NCBI GenBank assembly: GCA_963745405.1
Contig: CAVUWY010000002.1
Location: forward strand, 1,612,001 to 1,676,000
DNA length: 64,000 bases
Direction: 5' to 3'
Source of the DNA: C-114 sp963745405
Lineage (GTDB): Bacteria; Chloroflexota; Limnocylindria; Limnocylindrales; CSP1-4
Below, in pieces: positions 46,914 through 55,645 of the stretch (its first letter is position 1; every line of letters begins with the position of its first letter). The translations under genes and the position numbers were made by a program. The notes beneath the pieces were generated by a model. That model was not told where the DNA came from. It saw nothing but the letters and a program-made list of their open reading frames with translations, and did not search any database.

Positions 46914-48105
46914 CCGACGGCTCGCTCGCCGCGGGAGACGGCCGCCCCGACCGCCCGGCCTACTCGGTCGTCGCCATCCCCGGCGACGGGGTCGGGCCCG
47001 AGGTCGTCGGCCACGCCCGGACCGTCCTCGACGCGGCCGGGAGCGGCCTTCGGCTTCGAGATCGGCTGGGCGGAGATCCTCGCCGGCGGCATCGCGATCG
47101 ACACGTACGGGTCGGCGATCCGCCCGGAGGACGTCGAGCGGTGCGCAGCCGCCGACGCCGTCCTTCTCGGCGCGGTCGGCGGCCCGCGCTGGGACGATCC
47201 GAACGCCAAGGTCCGCCCGGAGCAGGCACTCTTCGCCCTGCGTGGCGGCCTCGGCCTCTACGCCAACCTCCGCCCGGTGACCGTCCACCCGGCGCTCGTG
47301 CCATCGTCGCCGCTCCGGCCCGAGCTGCTCGAGGGAGTCGACCTGCTCATCGTCCGCGAGCTGACCGGCGGCATCTACTTCGGCCGGCCGTCGCGAAGAG
47401 CGGCAGACGGCCGACGGCGCGCGATCGCCGTCGACACGCTGTGGTACGCGGAGTCGGAGATCCGGCGGATCGTCCGCCTCGCCTTCGAGCTGGCTCGGAC
47501 CCGGCGGTCGAAGGTGACCCAGGTCGACAAGGCCAACGTCCTCGCCTCGAGCCGGCTGTGGCGCAAGGTCACCGAGGAGGTCCATGCCGACTACCCCGAC
47601 GTCGAGCTCGAGCACCGCCTCGTCGACTCGACGGCGATGCTGCTCGTGACCCGGCCGTCGTCGTTCGACGTCGTCGTCACCGAGAACCTCTTCGGCGACA
47701 TCCTCTCCGACGAGGCGGCCGTCCTGGCCGGCTCGCTCGGGATGCTGCCGTCCGCCTCGCTCGGTGAGCGGCGGACCGATCACGGCACGTTCGGCCTGTA
47801 CGAGCCGATCCACGGCTCGGCGCCGGACATCGCCGGCACCGACCGGGCCAACCCGATCGGGACGATCCTCTCGACGGCCATGCTCTGCCGCTGGTCGCTC
47901 GGCCGGGCCGACGTGGCAGCGGCGATCGAGGCCGCCGTCGGGTCGACTCTCGACCAGGGCTATCGGACGGCCGATCTCGTCCGACCGCGACCGACGAGCG
48001 CGGCAGGTGCCGCAACGGTCAAGGTGGTCGGCGGCCTGGAGCTGACGGCGATCGTGACGGGCCATCGTCGATCGCGCGGCGGAACGCCAGGCGGTCGGCG
48101 CATGA
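46910..48105 (+). CDS. leuB: 3-isopropylmalate dehydrogenase, frameshifted
   Basis: NAD-dependent oxidative decarboxylase of leucine synthesis. GTG start in the leuA stop; VVAIPGDGVGPEVVGHA, then a break near 47045, GGPRWDDP, LYANLRPVTVHP, VRELTGGIYFG, YAESEIRRIVRLAF, VTENLFGDILSDEAAVLAGSLG split over residues 245-265, and YEPIHGSAPDIAGTDRANPI. In the main frame there is no stop before cimA. A shift near 48055 gives the ending VDRAAERQAVGA with TGA at 48103, overlapping the cimA ATG as elsewhere in this operon, so I take that as the true end. Confidence 0.9.
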
Positions 48106-49896
48106 GCGCCAACGAGCCCGCGGTCGATCCGGTAGTGGATCGGCCCGTCATCCTCTACGACACGACCCTCCGCGATGGGGCCCAGGGCGAGGGGCTCATC
48201 CTGTCCCTCAACGACAAGCTCCGCATCGCCCGGATGCTCGACGAGTTCGGGATGCCGTACATCGAGGGCGGCTGGCCGGGCTCGAACCCCAAGGACATCG
48301 AGTTCTTCGCGGCGGCCAAGTCGGTCCGCTGGGGTTCGGCCAAGCTCGCCGCCTTCGGCTCGACGCGGCACCGGGCGAACACGCCCGGAAGAGGATCCCA
48401 ACCTCCGCGAGCTCGTCGCCGCCGAGACGCCGGTCGTGACGATCTTCGGCAAGAGCTGGCTCCTCCACGTCACCGAGGTCCTCGGAGCGACACCGGCGGA
48501 GAACCTCGACATGATCGCCGACTCGGTCGCCTTCGTGGCCGACCGGGGCCGGGAGGCGGTCTACGACGCCGAGCACTATTTCGACGGCTATAAGTCGGAT
48601 CGCGGCTACGCGCTCGACACGCTCCGGGCCGCCCGCCAGGCCGGCGCCCGCTCGGTCGTGCTGTGCGACACGAACGGTGGCACGCTCACCGACGAGCTCG
48701 TGGCGATCGTCCGCGACACGATGACGACCCTCGACGCCGACCCCGACGCCCCCGCCGTGGCCTGGGGCATCCACACCCACAACGACGCCGAGCTGGCGGT
48801 GGCGAACTCGCTCGCCGCGGTGGCGGCCGGCGTCCGCCATGTCCAGGCGACCATCAACGGCTACGGCGAGCGCTGCGGTAACGCCAACATGGTCAGCATC
48901 CTCGCCAATCTCGCCCTCAAGACGAAGAACACCCTCGTTCCGGCCGGCGGCGGCGACCTGGCCGACCTCACCTCCCTGTCGCGGAGCGTCGCCGAGATCG
49001 CCAACGTCGCCCCCAACGACTTCCAGCCGTACGTCGGCCGCTCCGCCTTCGCCCACAAGGGAGGGGTCCACGGCGCGGCGGTGGCCAAGGTCGAGCGGAG
49101 CTACCAGCATGTCGATCCGACCAGCGTCGGCAACGAGGGCCGCCTCGTCGTGTCCGAGCTCGGCGGTCGGGCCAACACGGCGATCCGGGCCGAGCAGCTC
49201 GGTCACCGCCTCGAGGGCGTCGTCGATCCGCGCGAGCTGTCCCGGCTGATCAAGCAGCTCGAGGCCGACGGCCTCGCCTTCGAGGGTGCCGAGGCGTCCT
49301 TCGAGCTCCTCATCCGGCGACATCAGCAGGGCTATGCCGCGCCGTTCCGGATCGTCGATTTCACCGTCCTCGTCGAGCAGCGCGACGGCCGGGAGCTGCG
49401 CGCCGAGGCGACGGTCAAGGTCGAGGTCGATGGGGAGACGCTCCACACCGCGGCCGACGGCAACGGGCCGGTCAACGCCCTCGATATCGCCCTGCGCAAG
49501 GCGCTCGGAGCGTTCTACCCGCAGCTCGACGCGGTCCATCTCGTCGACTACAAGGTCCGCATCCTCGACGGCGACGCGGCCACCGGGGCGCGGACGCGGG
49601 TCGTCATCGACTCGCGCGACAGCGAGCGGGCCTGGTCGACGATGGGCAGCGACACGAACATCATCACCGCGAGCTGCATCGCCCTCGGCGATTTGCTCGA
49701 GTACGCGATCTGGAAGTCGTCGGCCGAGCTCCGCCGCCGCGACGAACGCCACTTCACGACGGCCGGGCCGAGTGTGGTCGCCCCGCCGGCCACCACCGCG
49801 TCGCCGGCTGCCGCCACCTCTCCCGTCCCCGCCGCGGCACCGGCCGCGGCTGCACCATCCGTCCCCGCCCCAAGCTCCTCGAGTCCCCGGAGGTAA
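48102..49896 (+). CDS. cimA: Citramalate synthase, frameshifted
   Basis: Makes citramalate from pyruvate and acetyl-CoA, giving a threonine-independent route to 2-oxobutyrate and isoleucine. VILYDTTLRDGAQGEGLILS is the CimA form of the DRE-TIM motif; then MPYIEGGWPGSNPKD, AWGIHTHNDAELAVANSLA with metal histidines, AFAHKGGVHGAAVAK, and the regulatory domain GNGPVNALDIALRKALG to SDTNIITASCIALGDLLEYA. One break near 48385. An Ala/Pro/Ser-rich tail of about 45 residues follows the domain. The ATG overlaps leuB's stop. Confidence 0.93.
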
Positions 49897-49899
49897 CCC

Positions 49900-50465
49900 G
49901 TGTCCACCGCGACCAACAGCCCGACCGCCGGCCCGTCGGACACGCCCGCCCCGACCCTCCACCTCACCCGCTGGACGGTCCAGTCGGGCAGCAACGCCCA
50001 GAGCCGCGGTGCGGTGGTCATCGCCTCCGGCGACCACCAGTGGGACGCCACCGCCGAGGGGAACGGCCCCGTCGATGCCCTCTTCCGGGCGGTCGATCGG
50101 GCCCTGAGTGGCGTCCTCACCGGCCACCCGCGACTCCTCGCCTACGACATCCATGCCGTCGCCGAGGGGCCGGATTCCGAGGGCGTCGTGACGGTCAAGA
50201 TCGCCCCGCCGTCGGCCGCCGCCGGGCGCCGCGGGACCGGCAACTACACCGGACAGGCGCGGAGCACGAACATCATCGCTGCCTCGATCGAGGCCTACCT
50301 CGAGGCGCTCAACGGGCTGCTCGCCGAGGAGCACTGGGCCGGCGCCGCCGACCAGGCCGGCAATCGGCGCCGGGCCAAGGCGGCCGCGGCGGCGAGGACC
50401 AGCCCCGTGCCGAGTTCGACGCCGACGAGGCCCACCACGACACGACCGCGTGGTTCGAGCGCTGA
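49900..50465 (+). CDS. Stand-alone LeuA-type allosteric (regulatory) domain protein
   Basis: About 188 residues, containing only the C-terminal allosteric domain of isopropylmalate/citramalate synthases: HLTRWTVQSGSNAQSRGAVVI, GNGPVDALFRAVDRALSG, and RSTNIIAASIEAYLEALNGLL. There is no catalytic barrel. It begins with GTG 3 bp after cimA. A shift near 50395 is needed to reach the ending DEAHHDTTAWFER. It could join mixed assemblies with LeuA or CimA and tune feedback inhibition (inference). Both neighbours keep their own copy of the domain. Confidence 0.8.
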
Positions 50466-51349
50466 ACACGGCCGCTGCCTCCGCCGGGCCCGGATCGGCC
50501 GGCGCGGGCGACACAGGGCAGGGCGTCGCCTTCTCGGGTGAACCTGGCTCCTTCGCCGAGGACGCGGTGCTCGCTGCGTTCGGCGACGTCGAGCGCCACG
50601 GCCTGGCCGGTTTCGCCGCCGTCTTCGAAGCCGTCTCGGGCGGTACTGCCCGGGCCGGCGTGGTCCCGATCGAGAATGTCGTCGCCGGCACGGTCCGCGA
50701 GACGCTGGACCTCCTCCTCGGCCACGACGCCCGGATCGTCGGCGAGGTCGTCGTCCCCGTCCGGCTCTGCCTCGCCGCGCTGCCCGGTCAACGACTCGAG
50801 GACATCGAGCGGGTCTCGTCCCACGTCCAGGCGCTCGACCAGGCCGAGGCGTTCCTCCGCTCCCGGCCGTGGACCCTCATCTCGACCTACAACACGGCCG
50901 GCGCCGGTCGGGCCATCGTGGACGGAGCAGAACGCGGGAGTGCCGCGGTCCTGTCGCCCCGGGCCGCCGAGCTGTTCGGCCTCGATATCCTCGCCAGCGG
51001 CATCGAATCCGATCCCCGGAACCGGACCCGGTTCTGGGTCGTGGCCCAGTCCGGCGAGCCGCCGCCCGTCCTGCCGGGTGGGGGCGCCGGCAGACGGACG
51101 ACGGTGGTGTTCGGGGTCCGCAACGAGCCGGGGACGCTCCTCGCCGCGCTGCGCGCCTTCGCCGAGCGAGGGGTCAACCTCTCGAAGCTCGAGTCGCGGC
51201 CGAGCCGCGAGCGCGCCTGGGAGTACGTGTTCTGGGTAGATCTCGATGCGGATGCGACCGACGCGGCCTGTGCGGCCGCCCTGGCGGAGCTCGGCCAGGA
51301 CGCGACGATGGTCCGCGTCCTCGGTTCGTACCCCCGCGCCGCGGACTGA
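50450..51349 (+). CDS. pheA: Prephenate dehydratase
   Basis: Converts prephenate to phenylpyruvate for phenylalanine. A 299-residue protein: periplasmic-binding-like catalytic domain with VAFSGEPGSFAEDAVLAAF, GVVPIENVVAGTVRETLDLL, and NRTRFWVVA (the Thr-Arg-Phe signature), then an ACT domain (FGVRNEPGTLLAALRAFAERGVN split; LSKLESRPSRERAWEYVFWVD) with the phenylalanine-binding ESRP. Start uncertain: GTG 50450 overlaps the previous gene by 16 bp. It ends the operon; no terminator is obvious. Confidence 0.92.
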   Translation: MVRALNTAAASAGPGSAGAGDTGQGVAFSGEPGSFAEDAVLAAFGDVERHGLAGFAAVFEAVSGGTARAGVVPIENVVAGTVRETLDLLLGHDARIVGEVVVPVRLCLAALPGQRLEDIERVSSHVQALDQAEAFLRSRPWTLISTYNTAGAGRAIVDGAERGSAAVLSPRAAELFGLDILASGIESDPRNRTRFWVVAQSGEPPPVLPGGGAGRRTTVVFGVRNEPGTLLAALRAFAERGVNLSKLESRPSRERAWEYVFWVDLDADATDAACAAALAELGQDATMVRVLGSYPRAAD

Positions 51350-51393
51350 ATCCGGGCTCGGCGCACTCGACTGGACCCGGCGGCCCGGGCGGA

Positions 51394-51621
51394 TCAGCGC
51401 CCGGTCAGGCGGTCGAGGAAGCTCTTCTTCTGGGCTCGCGGCACGTCGCGGCGGCGGGCCTGCTCGGCAGCGTACTTGTCCGTCTCGCGGCTGCGCTCGC
51501 GGGCCAGGCCCTGGTGGAACTCGCTGCTGCTGAGCGAATGGCCCTCGGTGTCGTCGGCGTCGGTCTGGACGTCCTTGACGACGGCGTCGCTGGTCTCGAT
51601 CGGCTCGTCGGTCTGATGCAT
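51394..51621 (-). CDS. Small acidic/basic protein with DDTEGHS motif
   Basis: A 75-residue protein, convergent with pheA. The N-terminal half is acidic and ends in ADDTEGHSL (residues about 21-29); the second half is charged and helical (FHQGLARERSRETDKYAAEQARRR) and ends in KKSFLDRLTGR. ATG at 51621 with GGGAGAG 5 nt upstream. The motif and the LARERSRE part recall the protein at 17522-17719. No signal peptide or TM. Function unknown. Confidence 0.7.
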   Translation of the reverse strand: MHQTDEPIETSDAVVKDVQTDADDTEGHSLSSSEFHQGLARERSRETDKYAAEQARRRDVPRAQKKSFLDRLTGR

Positions 51622-51776
51622 CGGTCTCTCCCTGGTGGCACGCCGATCGTACGGGACCGCTACGGCCGCCGGGAGGCCGCGGCGCGACCCGTCGAGAGTC
51701 GTCTTGGCGACTCGACGGCATACGGAGGCGTCTCGTCGAGCGCGGCCTCACGCCCGATCCGGCGGGGCCTCCGGGC

Positions 51777-51782
51777 TAGAAT
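51777..51782 (+). promoter_or_regulatory. Candidate -10 box (TAGAAT) for the aldehyde dehydrogenase
   Basis: TAGAAT in GGGCTAGAATGCC, 45 bp upstream of the ATG at 51828; the ribosome site AGGAG is at about 51816. Confidence 0.4.
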
Positions 51783-51827
51783 GCCCGCACGACTCGATCG
51801 CCTCCCCGAGAGCGCCAGGAGCCCAGG

Positions 51828-53273
51828 ATGACCACCACGACCATCGTCACGCCGCATCCGATCTTCCTCGCCGGACGGTGGGTCGAGTCGCCCGACCCGC
51901 TCATCGTCGAGAACCCGGCCGATCCGACGACGCCTGCGGGTTCGACCTACCACGCCACCGAGGCCCAGTACGAGGAGGCGGTCGACGCGGCGGTGGCGGC
52001 GTTCGAGGTGACGCGCCACCTGCCGGCCTACGAGCGTGGGGCGATCCTCCGCTCGATCAGTGCCGGCATCAAGGCCCGCCGCGAGGAGCTCGGCAGGCTG
52101 ATGGCGACCGAGGCCGGCAAGCCGATCCGTGACGCCCTCGTCGAGGTCGACCGGGCGACCCTGACGTTCCGCCTCGGCGCCGAGGAGGCGGAGCGGATGA
52201 CCGGCGAGGTGATCCCGCTCGACCTCATGGCCTCGTCGCGCGACCGGGTCGGCATCACCCGCCGCTTCCCGATCGGGCCGGTGGCTGGCATCAGCCCGTT
52301 CAACTTCCCCCTCAACCTCGCCGCCCACAAGGTCGCGCCGGCCATCGCTGCCGGCTGCACGATCGTCCTCAAGCCGCCGTCCAAGGACCCCCTCACGATG
52401 CTCACGGTGGCCGAGATCATCGAGGAGGCCGGTGCTCCAGCCGGCTCGGTCAGCATCCTGCCGATGAGCCGCGAGCTCGGCGACCGGATGGTGTCGGACC
52501 CGCGGTTCAAGCTCCTCAGCTTCACCGGCAGCCCCTCGGTCGGCTGGCGGATGAAGGAGCGGGCCGGCAAGAAGAAGGTGGTCCTGGAGCTCGGCGGCAA
52601 CGCCGGGGTCATCGTCGACGAGACGGCCGACCTCGACTGGGCCGTCCGGCGCTGCCTCGTCGGCGCCTTCACCTACGCCGGCCAGGTCTGCATCAGCGTC
52701 CAGCGGATGTTCGTCCACGAGAAGGTCTGGGACGCGTTCATGGACCGCTTCGTCGAGGGCGCGAAGGCCCTCAAGGTCGGCGACCCGCTCGACGCCTCGA
52801 CCGACGTCGGGCCGATGGTCGACGGGGCCGCCGCCAGCCGGACTCAGCGCTGGGTCGACGAGGCGGTCGCCCTCGGCGCCAGACTCCTCCTCGGCGGCAA
52901 GGCCGATGGCACGTTCTTCGCCCCGACGATCCTCACCGACACGCCGGTCACCGCCCAGGTCTGCTCGAACGAGGCGTTCGCCCCGCTCGTCGTCGCCTTC
53001 CCGTTCAGCGATTTCGACGCCGCGATCCGCCAGGTCAACGACAGCTTCTTCGGCCTCCAGACCGGCGTCTTCACGAACGACCTGAGCCATGCCTGGCGGG
53101 CCTTCGGCGAGCTCGAGGTCGGCGGGGTCATCGTCAACGACGTGCCGACTTACCGGATCGACCACATGCCCTACGGCGGGGTCAAGGACTCCGGCCTCGG
53201 CCGCGAGGGCCTGCGCTGGGCGATCGAGGACATGACCGAGATCCGCATCATGGTCCTCGCCCAGCCCCAGTAG
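51828..53273 (+). CDS. NAD(P)-dependent aldehyde dehydrogenase
   Basis: A 481-residue enzyme of the aldehyde dehydrogenase superfamily, oxidising an aldehyde to the acid. Cofactor-binding FTGSPSVGWRMKERAGKKK, general-base Glu in VVLELGGNAGVIV, nucleophile Cys in AGQVCISVQRMFVH, and EAFAPLVVAFPFSDFDAAI near the end. It resembles the lactaldehyde/succinate-semialdehyde/GAPN-like branch; the exact substrate is open. Complete, and the last ordinary chromosomal gene before the island that starts at about 53.28 kb. Confidence 0.92.
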   Translation: MTTTTIVTPHPIFLAGRWVESPDPLIVENPADPTTPAGSTYHATEAQYEEAVDAAVAAFEVTRHLPAYERGAILRSISAGIKARREELGRLMATEAGKPIRDALVEVDRATLTFRLGAEEAERMTGEVIPLDLMASSRDRVGITRRFPIGPVAGISPFNFPLNLAAHKVAPAIAAGCTIVLKPPSKDPLTMLTVAEIIEEAGAPAGSVSILPMSRELGDRMVSDPRFKLLSFTGSPSVGWRMKERAGKKKVVLELGGNAGVIVDETADLDWAVRRCLVGAFTYAGQVCISVQRMFVHEKVWDAFMDRFVEGAKALKVGDPLDASTDVGPMVDGAAASRTQRWVDEAVALGARLLLGGKADGTFFAPTILTDTPVTAQVCSNEAFAPLVVAFPFSDFDAAIRQVNDSFFGLQTGVFTNDLSHAWRAFGELEVGGVIVNDVPTYRIDHMPYGGVKDSGLGREGLRWAIEDMTEIRIMVLAQPQ

Positions 53274-53314
53274 CCATCGCGTAGTGGTCACGCTCGCGGA
53301 GATATGCGACATCG

Positions 53315-53515
53315 TCAGGGTCGCCTCCATCGGCGCTCGACGCGCGTCGCCCCGAGCATGGCTACGACTGTCACGACCACATAGCCCGCGACCATGATGA
53401 CCGTGTCGTTGGAGCTTCGCGACGTGCCCTGATACCACAGCGTTAGCACGACGGCGGCCGGCATCCAGACTGCCAGGTACGTCGCCCACCACCGGCCACT
53501 CAACTGTCGTCCCAA
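53315..53515 (-). CDS. Small two-TM protein, uncertain
   Basis: 66 residues with two hydrophobic stretches (TYLAVWMPAAVVLTLWY and TVIMVAGYVVVTVVAMLG) and a basic C-terminus (RVERRWRRP). Only a TTG start at 53515 fits, with GGGACGGAG near. The composition is plausible for a small membrane protein, but the evidence is weak. Confidence 0.38.
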   Translation of the reverse strand: MGRQLSGRWWATYLAVWMPAAVVLTLWYQGTSRSSNDTVIMVAGYVVVTVVAMLGATRVERRWRRP

Positions 53516-53688
53516 CTCCGTCCCATCCCAAGGTTCTCGCTGAAACCGTCCCGTGCGCCGTCACGATACGCCCGGGCCGACCCTCCCTCGGCGCCATCGG
53601 TCTGGCGTTCGAGTGGGCGGTCTCAAGTGAACAACGCAACATCCACGACGAGCAGTCGAGGCAGGACTGATCGCGTGGAGGTGGCGAG
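53516..53688. other. Intergenic stretch before the IS30 remnant
   Basis: About 170 bp with lower GC than the surroundings. I see no reading frame with coding character and no clear terminal inverted repeat for the IS30 remnant. GGAGG at about 53678 is the remnant's ribosome site. Confidence 0.4.
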
Positions 53689-54473
53689 GTGCAACATCGG
53701 CACGGAGACTTCGGGCGGCGGCTGAGCGACGCCGAGCGCCTCGAGATACGTCGGCTCGTCCGCTCGGGAGAGCCGTACCGGGTCGCCGCCGCGGCCGTCG
53801 GCACGACCGTCAAGACCGTAGCCACGAGACGATCTACCAGTCGCTCTTCGTCCAGGCCCGCGGTGCCCTCCGCCGGGAGCTCAGCGCCTGCCTCCGCAGC
53901 GGGCGGGTCCGGCGGCGGGCCCAGCACCGGACCGCCGGTCCGGGCGTGCTCACCGACATGGTCCTGCTCAGCGAGCGCCCGGCCGAGGTCGAGGACCGGG
54001 CCGTGCCCGGCCACTGGGAGGGCGATCTCATCATCGGCGGCCGGAGTCACTCGGCGATCGGGACGCTCGTCGAGCGCCAGACCCGCTACGTCATGCTCGT
54101 CGGCCTTCCCGCCGGCCGCTCGGCACCAGCCGTCCGGGACGCCCTCGCGGCGCGGATCCTCACCCTCCCCGAGCAGCTCCGCCGGACGCTCACCTGGGAC
54201 CGCGGCCACGAGATGGCCGAGCACGTCCGGTTCACCATCGACACCGGCGTGCAGGTCTACTTCTGCGATCCCCGGAGCCCCTGGCAGCGAGGCAGCAACG
54301 AGAACACGAACGGCCTCCTCCGCCAGTACTTCCCCAAGGGCTCGGACCTCTCGGTCCACGACCAGGCCCATCTCGATGCCGTCGCTGCCGAGCTCAACGA
54401 TCGGCCTCGACAGACGCTCGGCTGGATGAAACCATCTGAGGCGCTCGCCAAGATCGTTGCGTTGACCGACTGA
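53689..54473 (+). pseudogene. IS30-family transposase remnant with internal deletion
   Basis: The N-terminal HTH (LSDAERLEIRRLVRSGEPY to AVGTTVKTV) jumps at about 53820 straight to SHETIYQSLFVQARGALRREL in another frame, missing about 80-90 residues normally between them. The DDE part is whole: Asp in GHWEGDLIIG, Asp in LTWDRGHEM, Glu in SPWQRGSNENTNGLLRQ, plus the typical QTLGWMKPSEALAK end. Total coding about 261 residues against about 340-380 in complete members. I found no terminal inverted repeats or target duplication. It marks the left part of an accessory island. Confidence 0.85.
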
Positions 54474-54480
54474 GCCAGCC

Positions 54481-54505
54481 GTGACATTGGCCTACGCTCG
54501 CAGAC
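54481..54505 (+). repeat. Island punctuation repeat, copy 1
   Basis: GTGACATTGGCCT followed by ACGCTCGCAGAC, 8 bp after the transposase stop. One of four 25-bp copies (with 55142, 55538, 55918) sharing GTGAC and ACGCTCGC[GA]GA. Confidence 0.8.
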
Positions 54506-54563
54506 CAGAGTGGACCGTCGCCAACGGCTCGCGGCACGAGTCCGCGCATCGTAGGGTTGGTGC

Positions 54564-55145
54564 ATGCTCGACTTTCGGGAGCACCTGCGGTTGGTTCGAC
54601 GGGCACCGGGGATGTTCCTGCTAGATCCGACCTTCGACGCCTTCGTCGCCTACGTCGTTGGCGTCAACGCCGGCTCGTCGCAAGCGCTTCTACCAGGTTT
54701 TGATGAGTTCCTGACGTTGCGACTCGCCGAACGTTCAAATCTCCATTGGAGCGGCCTCGTGAAGCAGATCGCATTTCCGCGGGGCATTCCACAGCCGCTA
54801 GCTGGCCGTGATGAAGAGATTGCGATTTCGACCATGTTCGATCTGCTGGATGAGTTCCTGGCTGAGATTCGAGGACCCCGCGAGCTTCACCGGCTCTTTC
54901 ACGAGTTCGTCCTTTGGGAGACCGAGCAACCCGGCTATGACGTCAATCGCGACCTGGTCAGGTTCGGCCAGTCGCCTCCCTTCGAAACAGTCAGCGTCAA
55001 CGACGCGGTAGCGATTCTTGGCCTCACCAGACCGGAGATCTTCGACATGATCGCTCGCGGCGACCTTCATCACGCTCGCGTAGGTGCAGATGTCCTCGTT
55101 CGAGCCGCCGAGGTCCAAGAGCGGGCCAAACGATCCGTCGGGTGA
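54564..55145 (+). CDS. Immunity-like protein with C-terminal HTH-like segment
   Basis: A 193-residue soluble protein with lower GC and less biased codons than the core genes, a sign of transfer. The first half (HLRLVRRAPGMFLLDPTFDA, GFDEFLTLRLAERSNLHWSG, LVKQIAFPRG) recalls small immunity-type proteins that start near R(P/A)GM(F/Y)L and carry NLxWxxLV. The C-terminus (VNDAVAILGLTRPEIFDMIA, RVGADVLVRAAEVQER) looks like a MerR/excisionase-type helix-turn-helix. ATG at 54564, 6 nt after a TAGGGT box, so probably leaderless. The TGA stop lies inside repeat copy 2. Function by resemblance only. Confidence 0.62.
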   Translation: MLDFREHLRLVRRAPGMFLLDPTFDAFVAYVVGVNAGSSQALLPGFDEFLTLRLAERSNLHWSGLVKQIAFPRGIPQPLAGRDEEIAISTMFDLLDEFLAEIRGPRELHRLFHEFVLWETEQPGYDVNRDLVRFGQSPPFETVSVNDAVAILGLTRPEIFDMIARGDLHHARVGADVLVRAAEVQERAKRSVG

Positions 55146-55166
55146 CATTGGCGTACGCTCGCGGAC
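55142..55166 (+). repeat. Island punctuation repeat, copy 2
   Basis: GTGACATTGGCGT followed by ACGCTCGCGGAC. The TGA within GTGAC is the stop codon of the gene before it. Confidence 0.85.
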
Positions 55167-55180
55167 GCTGGCGTGGGCGT

Positions 55181-55186
55181 TACCCT
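55181..55186 (+). promoter_or_regulatory. -10 box (TACCCT) of a probable leaderless promoter
   Basis: TACCCT with 7 nt to the ATG at 55194, the same spacing as TAGGGT before the preceding island gene. Confidence 0.4.
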
Positions 55187-55193
55187 CGGTCTC

Positions 55194-55541
55194 ATGGAGC
55201 CAGCTCTAACGGCGTCGCAGCAAGCCATCTGTGACCGAATCGGCGTCGTCCCTGATCTACCGGGCCGCGGATCCAAGCTTGGTGTCGGACCGCTGACGAT
55301 CGTGCCAATCAACGGGCTCCGCCACCCCGTGAACGGCGACGATTGCGGCTGGTACATCTGGGCCGGCGGCAGGATTGACCAGAGCGACCCCGGGTTCTTC
55401 AGCCCTATGCACGTCGAGCATCTCGTTGTGTCGCGGCCTGAAATCGAGCCTTATCTGGCTCTGCCACCGGGCTGGCGGTTCCAGATCGCGCCAGGTCACG
55501 AAGACGTCTGGTTCGACGCCGATCTGCTCGACGTCGAGTGA
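55194..55541 (+). CDS. Probable immunity protein (Imm33-like)
   Basis: A 115-residue protein from ATG 55194 (GTG 55173 is possible but would include the promoter box). Its second half (PVNGDDCGWYIWAGG, SDPGFFSPMHVEHLVV, YLALPPGWRFQIAPG, HEDVWFDADLL) has the look of the Imm33-type immunity proteins of polymorphic toxin systems: GW(Y/R)IW, FF.P.HV.HL and LPPGWRF..A..EDVW(F/Y)D. This is recall of the family pattern, not a search. Atypical composition; the stop is inside repeat copy 3. No toxin gene adjoins it. Confidence 0.62.
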   Translation: MEPALTASQQAICDRIGVVPDLPGRGSKLGVGPLTIVPINGLRHPVNGDDCGWYIWAGGRIDQSDPGFFSPMHVEHLVVSRPEIEPYLALPPGWRFQIAPGHEDVWFDADLLDVE

Positions 55542-55562
55542 CTTTCGCGGACGCTCGCGGAT
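55538..55562 (+). repeat. Island punctuation repeat, copy 3
   Basis: GTGACTTTCGCGG followed by ACGCTCGCGGAT. The TGA within GTGAC ends the immunity-like gene. Confidence 0.85.
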
Positions 55563-55645
55563 GCTCATCTACCCTTGACCGCCCGCATAGCCGGGCACAT
55601 GATCAGGCTAGGTCCGCGGCCTGGCCTTGCTCCGTGGGAGCCGTA

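Noticed and set aside
47277..48593. LeuB-CimA fusion
   Set aside because: A frame error near 48055 hides the leuB stop; the corrected frame ends at 48105 in the usual ATGA overlap with cimA.
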